DNA of 11,107 nucleotides from contig JAGPVK010000142.1 of assembly GCA_018067055.1 (NCBI GenBank), forward strand, positions 1-11,107. The letters run 5' to 3'. The notes under the pieces are model-generated. The model worked only from the letters and a program-made list of their open reading frames with translations. It was not told the origin of the DNA and made no database searches. The position numbers and the translations under genes were made by a program. Shown here piece by piece: positions 5,455 through 11,107 of this stretch. The first letter of the stretch is position 1. Each line of letters opens with the position of its first letter. The stretch is from Sphingomonadales bacterium. GTDB taxonomy: Bacteria > Pseudomonadota > Alphaproteobacteria > Sphingomonadales > Sphingomonadaceae.

Positions 5455-6960
5455 ATGCATACACCCTTGCTCCTGGACATTGCCGCCGACGCCTGCGCCG
5501 ATCGTGTGGCGCTGGGCAGTCGTGACGGCGGGTGCGATTTTGATTCCTATCGCGCGCGCGCCACTCAGGTCGCCTCCTGGTTGATCAAGCAGGGCAAGGC
5601 GAATACCGCCTTCCTCGGAATGAATGGCAATATCCTGCCGGTACTGCTGTTCGCCAGTGGAATGGCGGGAACACCATTCGTACCCCTCAACTACCGCCTT
5701 GCCGATACCGATTTGAACAAGCTGGTTCAGCGGACAGCACCGGCCGTGCTGGTGGTCGATGACGAAATGGCACACCGGATAGTCCCAACCGAGGGCATCA
5801 AGTTGATCTTGCGGAGCGAATTTGAAGCTACCTTCATGGCCGGAGACCGGCCTGAAAAAGTCGATATACCGGAGTCGGAAAACGATATCGCGGTCTTGCT
5901 CTTTACCAGCGGCACGACCGGCGAACCCAAGGCGGCGGTGCTGCGGCACGCCAATCTTACCTCCTATGTCATGTCGACAGTCGAATTTCTTGGAGCCGGC
6001 GAGGATGAAGCAGCGCTGGTCTGTGTCCCTTCCTACCATATCGCCGGCATCTCGGCGATCCTGACAGCCGCTTATGGCGGTCGCCGGATCGTCTATCTGC
6101 CTGCTTTCACGGCTGAAGACTGGGTCGCCACGGCGGCGGCAGAAGGCATTACCCATGCGATGGTGGTGCCAACAATGCTCGACCGGATTCTCGACGTCAT
6201 GGAAAAGACCGGCGAAACATTACCGGAACTGAGGGCCTTGTCCTACGGCGGCGGGAAAATGCCCGAACCGGTGATTGCGCGGGCACTGGCGATGCTGCCC
6301 CATGTCGCGTTCGTCAATGCCTATGGTCTGACCGAAACCAGTTCGACGATTTCCCTGCTCGGCGCCGACGATCATCGCGCCGCCTTTGCTTCCGACGACC
6401 CCAAGGTCCGCCGCCGCATCGCATCGGTCGGGCAGCCCTTGCCAACGATCGAACTGGAGATCCGGCGCGACGACGGAACGGCCTGCGAACCGGGCGAGCA
6501 AGGCGAGATTCATGTTCGCGGCGAACAGGTGTCGGGAGAATATTTGCATAAAAAGGCAATCGCCGACGACGGCTGGTTCGCAACCAATGACGCCGGCTGG
6601 CTGGATGACGGCGGCTATCTTTTCGTCGATGGGCGGCTGGACGACGTGATCGTACGCGGCGGAGAAAATATCTCACCGGGCGAGATAGAAGACCTGTTGC
6701 GCAGCTTTGATGACATTGCAGACTGCGCTGTTCTGGGCATCCCCTGTGACGAATGGGGTGAGAAAGTGGTCGCCGTGATTGTATCTCGTTCCGGCCAACC
6801 CGACACCGATTCGATTTCTGCAGCGATTCGCGCCAAGCTGCGGTCCACCAAAACACCGGAACAATGGTTCCATCGCGAAGAGCTTCCCTATAATGAAACC
6901 GGCAAACTGCTGCGCCGGGTCCTGAAAGCCGAACTGGTCAAAGCTACTGAACAGGACTAG
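5455..6960 (+). CDS. Second AMP-dependent acyl-CoA ligase (adenylate-forming)
   Basis: This protein of 501 residues has the complete adenylate-forming fold. The motifs are the phosphate loop LLFTSGTTGEPKA (148-160), the acyl-pocket region PSYHIAG, the NAYGLTET adenine motif (288-295), WFATNDAGWLDDGGYLF (374-390), the hinge Asp in DGRLDD, GGENISPGEIE, and catalytic Lys484 in YNETGK. The usual 'TGD' is TND here (Asn378-Asp379); the ATP-binding Asp is kept. It differs widely from the ligase at 3477-5012 outside the motifs, so the two probably take different acids or act at different steps. It starts 5 bases after the small gene with little ribosome-site signal, which suggests translational coupling. 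It is followed after 10 bases by the crotonase-family gene. Likely role: CoA activation of the acid or acidic intermediate handled by this operon. Confidence 0.93.
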   Translation: MHTPLLLDIAADACADRVALGSRDGGCDFDSYRARATQVASWLIKQGKANTAFLGMNGNILPVLLFASGMAGTPFVPLNYRLADTDLNKLVQRTAPAVLVVDDEMAHRIVPTEGIKLILRSEFEATFMAGDRPEKVDIPESENDIAVLLFTSGTTGEPKAAVLRHANLTSYVMSTVEFLGAGEDEAALVCVPSYHIAGISAILTAAYGGRRIVYLPAFTAEDWVATAAAEGITHAMVVPTMLDRILDVMEKTGETLPELRALSYGGGKMPEPVIARALAMLPHVAFVNAYGLTETSSTISLLGADDHRAAFASDDPKVRRRIASVGQPLPTIELEIRRDDGTACEPGEQGEIHVRGEQVSGEYLHKKAIADDGWFATNDAGWLDDGGYLFVDGRLDDVIVRGGENISPGEIEDLLRSFDDIADCAVLGIPCDEWGEKVVAVIVSRSGQPDTDSISAAIRAKLRSTKTPEQWFHREELPYNETGKLLRRVLKAELVKATEQD

Positions 6961-6970
6961 GTCTGGCGGC

Positions 6971-7963
6971 ATGCAGGGGATTGACTATCTGAGTGCCGAT
7001 CGCTTTTCCGCCCTGGGCGGGACACCCGCGTTGGTCGTTGATGCAGCCAGCTGGAAAAAGCCTGATTCGCCCTTGCAAGCGGTCATCATCGGGATTGACC
7101 GCGAGGGTCATCTGCCGTCGGTTGCTGATCAGGCATTCGATGTCCTGCTGACCACGTGCAAAGCGGCACCAAAGCCTTGGATATCACTCGATCCGGCACA
7201 GTTTGACGAAATCATCGATCGACTGACCAATGCGGTGAACGCGAACCCGATCGCGGCAACCATTGGCGCTCAGGTTTTGCGATTATCGTCGAGGCTGAGT
7301 CTGCCGGAAGCCCTGCTGGTCGAGTCCTTTGCCTATTCTACGTTGCTGGGCGGCGCAGAATTCAGCCGTTGGCAAGATGCGACCAAGCGCGGCGCGCCAA
7401 GCGCGGTCCCGGCGGAGCCTGTGGTCGTTGTCCGGGAACGCAATCTAATCACGCTGCAACTCAATGATCCGGAAAATCGCAACGCCATGTCGGCGCCAAT
7501 GCGGGATACGCTATATGAAGCGCTTGCCAATATTCTCGACGATCCCAGCAACCCGGACGTGATCCTTGAAGGCGGGGGCAAGTGCTTCTCCACCGGCGGC
7601 TCGCTTCCTGAATTTGGCACAGCGCGTGATTTCGCCGCAGCCCATGTTGCGCGCAGTCTGCACAGCTGTGCAACTGCACTCGATGCGCTGGGCAAGCGAG
7701 CGACGGTAAAGCTGCACGGGGCCTGTGTCGGATCGGGGATTGAAATTGCGGCGGCGGCGCACAAACGCATTGCCACCCCCGACGCATGGTTCCAGCTGCC
7801 TGAACTGGGCATGGGACTAATTCCCGGCGCGGGGGGCACGGCTACAGTGGCACGAGCGATCGGGCGACATCGGACCATGTGGATGCTGTTGTCCGGCAAA
7901 CGCATAGGCGCAGCGCAGGCACTGGACTGGGGCCTCGTGCACGCCATCAAGGCGCAAGCGTGA
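6971..7963 (+). CDS. Enoyl-CoA hydratase/isomerase (crotonase) family protein with N-terminal extension
   Basis: This protein has 330 residues. The crotonase core occupies about 150-330: FSTGGSLPEFG (206-216) and HGACVGSGIE (249-258) form the two oxyanion-hole loops, then LPELGMGLIPGAGGT (276-290). Glu258 and Glu278 align with the two catalytic glutamates of hydratases, so hydration of an enoyl-CoA or a related isomerase or retro-Claisen step is plausible. The first loop has Ser211 where the usual motif has Asp. Residues 1-150 are an added domain ending in LLVESFAYSTLLGGAEFSRW. I recall this layout in an actinobacterial and proteobacterial subfamily, where the extension has no assigned role. 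The stop overlaps the next gene's GTG start (GTGA). The start ATG lacks a good ribosome site, so the exact N-terminus is moderately sure. Confidence 0.88.
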   Translation: MQGIDYLSADRFSALGGTPALVVDAASWKKPDSPLQAVIIGIDREGHLPSVADQAFDVLLTTCKAAPKPWISLDPAQFDEIIDRLTNAVNANPIAATIGAQVLRLSSRLSLPEALLVESFAYSTLLGGAEFSRWQDATKRGAPSAVPAEPVVVVRERNLITLQLNDPENRNAMSAPMRDTLYEALANILDDPSNPDVILEGGGKCFSTGGSLPEFGTARDFAAAHVARSLHSCATALDALGKRATVKLHGACVGSGIEIAAAAHKRIATPDAWFQLPELGMGLIPGAGGTATVARAIGRHRTMWMLLSGKRIGAAQALDWGLVHAIKAQA

Positions 7964-8925
7964 AGGCGTTGCTGGAGGCGGTTGCGGAAGCCGGAGACCG
8001 GCTGGTTAAACTGTCCCAAGGACGGGTTTGCTTTGACGCAGAGCAAGCGCTGGCGCGCGGGGATGATTTGGCTTTGACGCCGCCGGGACTGTGGTCACCG
8101 AACGGCCATTGTCGTCTAGTCCAGACGAGTGACGCATGGATTGCCGTTTCACTCGCGCGCAGCGATGACATCGATCTTCTTCCTGCTTGGCTTGGCACGG
8201 CGTTCGACGCTGATCCCTGGGAGTCGTTAGTCGCGGCGGCGGCGGAGCGAAGCGCAAAAGATCTGGTAGCCGCTGCGGTCGCCCTCCATTTGCCGGTAGC
8301 ACGGATTAACGAAGCAGTGGCACTCGACCAGGCGCAGCTAGCGGATGGCGATCCCAGGACTTCTGCTATCCTCGATCTGTCTGCGCTCTGGGCCGGGCCT
8401 TATTGTGGCGGACTGCTTGCGGAAGCCGGGCACACGGTCATCAAGATCGAGAGCCCTGACCGCCCTGACCCGACAGCGCAGCATACGCCCAGGCTCGATG
8501 CGCGGCTCAATGGCCAAAAGGAACGGCGGCAAATGGCGCTCGACGGGTCCGAACTACTCGCGATGATCGATGAGGCCCGAGCGATCATCACATCGGCGCG
8601 ACCGCATGCGCTGGCGCGCCTCGGCCTCGATGAGGAGCAGGTTTTCGCCCGAAATCCCGACTTGCTATGGATCGCGATTACCGCTCACGGCTGGCGGGAT
8701 GAGGCGGCGATGCGGGTCGGCTTTGGCGATGATTGTGCCGCCGCGGGCGGACTGCTGCGCTGGGATGATGGCGCGCCACAATTTATCGGCGATGCGCTGG
8801 CCGACCCGTTGACCGGCATGACGGCGGCAACGCTGGCACTCGAAGCCCTGCAAGCCGGTAAAGCCGGGCTGCTCGACATTTCGCTGGCGCGCACGGCGGC
8901 GACTCTCGCCAAGGCCATGGCATGA
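7960..8925 (+). CDS. CaiB/BaiF-type (family III) CoA transferase with permuted domain order
   Basis: This protein has 321 residues if it starts at the GTG at 7960, which overlaps the preceding TGA as GTGA. An ATG at 7879 would lie 85 bases inside the upstream gene. The family's N-terminal Rossmann block ILDLSALWAGPYCGGLLAEA (from 137), VIKIESPDRPD (160-170) and LNGQKE sits in the second half. The nucleophile region GDALADPLTG (277-286) keeps Asp282, which I align with catalytic Asp169 of formyl-CoA transferase. The first 135 residues (NGHCRLVQTSDAWIAVSLAR onward to LHLPVARINE) match what is normally the C-terminal small domain, so the order looks circularly permuted. The family forms interlocked dimers and moves CoA between acids. 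I recall this order in a steroid-cluster-associated subfamily, so it may be known. It could also act on a racemase-like step. Confidence 0.85.
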   Translation: MKALLEAVAEAGDRLVKLSQGRVCFDAEQALARGDDLALTPPGLWSPNGHCRLVQTSDAWIAVSLARSDDIDLLPAWLGTAFDADPWESLVAAAAERSAKDLVAAAVALHLPVARINEAVALDQAQLADGDPRTSAILDLSALWAGPYCGGLLAEAGHTVIKIESPDRPDPTAQHTPRLDARLNGQKERRQMALDGSELLAMIDEARAIITSARPHALARLGLDEEQVFARNPDLLWIAITAHGWRDEAAMRVGFGDDCAAAGGLLRWDDGAPQFIGDALADPLTGMTAATLALEALQAGKAGLLDISLARTAATLAKAMA

Positions 8926-10259
8926 AACCGTCCTTTGACCTGATCATTCGCAATGCCCGCGATATGACCGGCAAGCCAGTCTCGGTCGGCATTCGTGACG
9001 GCATGATTGCGGCCATCGAACCGACTGTGGAAGGTGCGGGTGCAGAATATGATGCACAAGGCCAGACACTCGGTTCGGGTCTGCACGATCATCATATCCA
9101 CTTGCTGGCGACCGCCGCGCGGATGGAGTCAGCCGACCTTACCGATTGTCGCACCGAAGACGCAGTGATCGCCCGACTACGCAACCACAGCGGTGACACA
9201 ATCGCATGGGTCCGCGCTTTTGGCTATGACGAGCGGGTGGCCGGACTGCCCGACCGCGACCAGCTCGACATTTGGCTGCCACAGCAACCTGTGCGGATCC
9301 AGGATCGCACGGGTGGCTACTGGCTGCTCAACAGCGCCGGCGTCGCGCGGCTGGGCGAGCAGAGCCTGCCCTCCTGTGTCGAACGGGATGCAGACGGGCG
9401 ACCGACAGGCCGCATCTGGCGCGGCGACAAATGGCTGCGCGAACGGATCGGTGGGTCGCCGCCTTCGCTCGCGGCCCTGGGCCAAACACTGGCCCAATGG
9501 GGTGTAACTGGCGTGACCGATGCGGGCGCGTCAAACGAGATTGCCGAGGCTAAATTGCTTACCGGTACCATTCGTCAACGGCTGATCATCATGGGCACAG
9601 AAGCGTTGCCGAATGGCGAAGGCTATGGGCTCGGTGCGGTCAAATTGTTGCTCGACGAGAATGATCTGCCACCCGTAGAACAGACCGTGGCTCGGGTTGC
9701 CGCAGCACGAGCGCTGAACAGAAATGTGGCTGCGCATTGTGCAACGCTCGGCGAATTGCTGTTCTATCTCGAGGCTCTGCGGCAGTCGGGCGGTGCCCGG
9801 ACGGGTGACCGGATCGAGCATGGCAGCGTCATACCCGAAAGCCTGATCGGCGATATTGCTGCCGCCAGACTGACGGTAGTCACCCAGCCCAATTTCATCC
9901 ATGATCGCGGCGACCGCTATCGAGCGCAGATCGACAAGTCGGAGTTAAACGACCTCTATCGTCTGGGGTCGCTATTGCGCGGCGGCGTGCGCGTGCTTGG
10001 CGGATCGGACGCACCCTATGGCGACGCCAATCCGTGGATCGCATTAAGTGCAGCGCTCGACCGCCGCACAGGCGATGGCGCAGTGATTGGCGCGGGTGAG
10101 ACTGTCAATCGGAGTGCGGCGCTCACGCTCTACCAACATGCACCATTGGCTGTTGGCGCGCCCGCCGATCTGATCCTCTATGACTGGCCCGAGGAAACCG
10201 GTTCGCTTGGCGAGGTGAGCCTGACCCTGATCGGCGGCGACATCGTCTGGCAGCGCTGA
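8922..10259 (+). CDS. Metal-dependent amidohydrolase, YtcJ/imidazolonepropionase-like
   Basis: This protein has 445 residues and overlaps the preceding stop as ATGA. It has the amidohydrolase-superfamily layout: a short N-terminal beta sandwich that is completed by the C-terminal strands (DLIIRNARDMTG and ADLILYDWPEETGSLGEVSL), around a TIM-type barrel. Metal and catalytic residues visible are His58-X-His60 in LHDHHIHL, Lys241 in VKLLLDEN (possible carboxylated bridging Lys), His272 in AAHCATLGEL, His300 in RIEHGSVIP and Asp363 in GGSDAPYGDANPW, the last two typical of the family. It would hydrolyse a C-N, C-O or ring bond in the cytoplasm; no signal peptide is present. Its place at the end of a CoA-ligase, crotonase and CoA-transferase operon suggests ring opening or deacylation of a pathway intermediate rather than ordinary N-acyl turnover. 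The substrate is unknown. It faces the thiolase gene tail to tail. Confidence 0.88.
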   Translation: MKPSFDLIIRNARDMTGKPVSVGIRDGMIAAIEPTVEGAGAEYDAQGQTLGSGLHDHHIHLLATAARMESADLTDCRTEDAVIARLRNHSGDTIAWVRAFGYDERVAGLPDRDQLDIWLPQQPVRIQDRTGGYWLLNSAGVARLGEQSLPSCVERDADGRPTGRIWRGDKWLRERIGGSPPSLAALGQTLAQWGVTGVTDAGASNEIAEAKLLTGTIRQRLIIMGTEALPNGEGYGLGAVKLLLDENDLPPVEQTVARVAAARALNRNVAAHCATLGELLFYLEALRQSGGARTGDRIEHGSVIPESLIGDIAAARLTVVTQPNFIHDRGDRYRAQIDKSELNDLYRLGSLLRGGVRVLGGSDAPYGDANPWIALSAALDRRTGDGAVIGAGETVNRSAALTLYQHAPLAVGAPADLILYDWPEETGSLGEVSLTLIGGDIVWQR

Positions 10260-10262
10260 ACC

Positions 10263-11107
10263 TTAGTCGCGAACCAGCAGCATCGCACCAGCCAGCGGCC
10301 CGCCTGAAGTTGAAGTAGCACAAACCTGCGGGTCGTCCTTGACCTGACGCGGCCCTGCCCGTCCCCATAATTGGGTACAGGCCTCATGCACGGCGCCATA
10401 AGCGTGGAGCCGGCCGCTTGAAAGAGCACCACCACCGGTATTGACCGGCAGCTCCCCTTCAAGCGCAATTCGCGTCCCGTCGTCGATGAAATCCTTGGCG
10501 CCATAGCGTTCACAAAAGCCGAAATTTTCGAGCCAGTTAATGGTGTGAAAGCTGAAACCGTCATAGAGCTGCGCAATGTCGACATCGGCGGGTCCGAGAT
10601 CGGTGCGGCCCCACATCATTTCCGCGACCTTCGGCTGTGCCTGGGTATCGAGCGCTTCCAGCTGGGTCCAGCTGTTGCGATAGCGCATCGAGGAGCCAAT
10701 CGCCTCGATCCTGATTGGCGGGTTCTTCAGATTGCGCGCAACATCCATTCGCGACACGATGATTGCGGCCGCCCCGTCGATCGGCACATCACAGTCGTAC
10801 AGGTGCAGTGGCGTGGCGATGATCGGCGATGCCAGATAATCGTCGATCGTGATCGGCGTCTTGTAAATGGCATTGGGATTGAGCGCAGCGTTGCGGCGCT
10901 GGTTGACCGCAATCTGGCCAATCTGTTCCGGACGGATGCCGCTTTTGTGCACATAGAGGTTGAAATAGAGCGCCTGCTGCAAGGCCGCGGCATAGGTGTA
11001 ATAAGGCGCATACCAGGTGAACGGTCCCGCCTGCCGCTCCCCGGCGCGGAGCAGCGAATTGGCATACGCGGTCTTGCGCGCGGTCGCTTCATACATCGTG
11101 CGGAAGA
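10263..11107 (-). CDS. Thiolase-superfamily / SCP2-thiolase-like protein (Ltp-like), N-terminus outside window
   Basis: About 281 C-terminal codons are present; the frame remains open at the window edge, so roughly the first 100 residues, normally including the nucleophile Cys region, are missing. The ATG at 11096 is internal. Motifs, numbered from that ATG, are VNQRRNAALNPNA (64-76), LYDCDVPIDGAAAI (99-112), AQLYDGFSFHTINWLE (175-190), NTGGGALSSGRLHAYGAVHE (219-238) and TSGGPLAG near the end. This is the lipid-transfer/acetyl-CoA acetyltransferase-like branch. The 'HDCF' of thiolytic SCP2 enzymes is YDGF here, and the terminal Cys-Gly motif is not seen. That pattern recalls retro-aldolases such as Ltp2, which usually need a DUF35 partner; none is in the window, though it could lie beyond it. 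Function is thiolysis, retro-aldol cleavage or a related Claisen step on CoA esters. Confidence 0.85.
   Translation of the reverse strand, partial: FRTMYEATARKTAYANSLLRAGERQAGPFTWYAPYYTYAAALQQALYFNLYVHKSGIRPEQIGQIAVNQRRNAALNPNAIYKTPITIDDYLASPIIATPLHLYDCDVPIDGAAAIIVSRMDVARNLKNPPIRIEAIGSSMRYRNSWTQLEALDTQAQPKVAEMMWGRTDLGPADVDIAQLYDGFSFHTINWLENFGFCERYGAKDFIDDGTRIALEGELPVNTGGGALSSGRLHAYGAVHEACTQLWGRAGPRQVKDDPQVCATSTSGGPLAGAMLLVRD

Noticed and set aside
5329..6156. Leftward open frame of 275 codons
   Set aside because: It is the antisense shadow of the small gene and the second ligase, with no recognisable protein motif.
7879..7959. ATG at 7879 as start of the CoA transferase
   Set aside because: It would overlap the crotonase coding region by 85 bases, and its first 27 residues look like an out-of-frame read of that gene. 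The GTG at 7960 gives a typical GTGA overlap.
7333..8046. Leftward open frame of 237 codons
   Set aside because: It is antisense to the crotonase core with catalytic motifs intact on the sense strand.
1..11107. CRISPR arrays, tRNA, rRNA, insertion sequences, attachment sites
   Set aside because: No spaced identical repeats, no tRNA-like or rRNA-like sequences, and no transposase or integrase frame were recognised in either strand by eye.

Overview
The window looks like chromosomal DNA of an alphaproteobacterium, most likely a sphingomonad (Sphingomonadales). The reasons are the moderately high GC, the codon use, the pairing of a Slam-like outer-membrane barrel with a FecR-domain secreted protein, and a cluster of CoA-linked degradative genes. 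The taxonomic call is inference. No rRNA, tRNA, CRISPR array, insertion sequence or integrase was seen.

Left part (1-3143), rightward: the last 43 codons of an outer-membrane barrel whose final strands resemble the Slam (DUF560) translocon. It is followed after 31 bases by one very large gene (165-3143) for a secreted, non-lipidated protein of 992 residues. That protein has a FecR-like N-terminal region, a helical Ala/Gln-rich middle, a Thr-Pro repeat linker, and two tandem C-terminal domains. Each C-terminal domain carries a GFLAGDGASH signature and a Cys pair and resembles the beta-barrel domains of TbpB-type Slam clients. This looks like a Slam exporter with its client.

Middle (3144-5140): a 333-base gap holds a terminator-like hairpin and what looks like a decayed leftward small gene. 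Next is a leftward acyl-CoA ligase (3477-5012), then a 128-base divergent promoter region with a perfect 12-base palindrome over the candidate leftward -10 box.

Right part (5141-10259), rightward: a compact operon of five genes. These are a small conserved protein of unknown function, a second acyl-CoA ligase, a crotonase-family protein with a long N-terminal extension, a CaiB/BaiF-type CoA transferase whose domains appear in permuted order, and an amidohydrolase. Gaps are 5 and 10 bases, then GTGA and ATGA overlaps. A leftward thiolase-superfamily gene (10263 to the window end, N-terminus missing) converges on the operon with 3 bases between stop codons.

Together the right-hand genes suggest CoA activation of a carboxylic acid, hydration and possible CoA transfer, hydrolysis of a cyclic or amide-type intermediate, and thiolytic or retro-aldol cleavage. 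This is the logic of steroid, terpenoid or alicyclic acid catabolism. The substrate cannot be read from the sequence, and the exact pathway may be undescribed.
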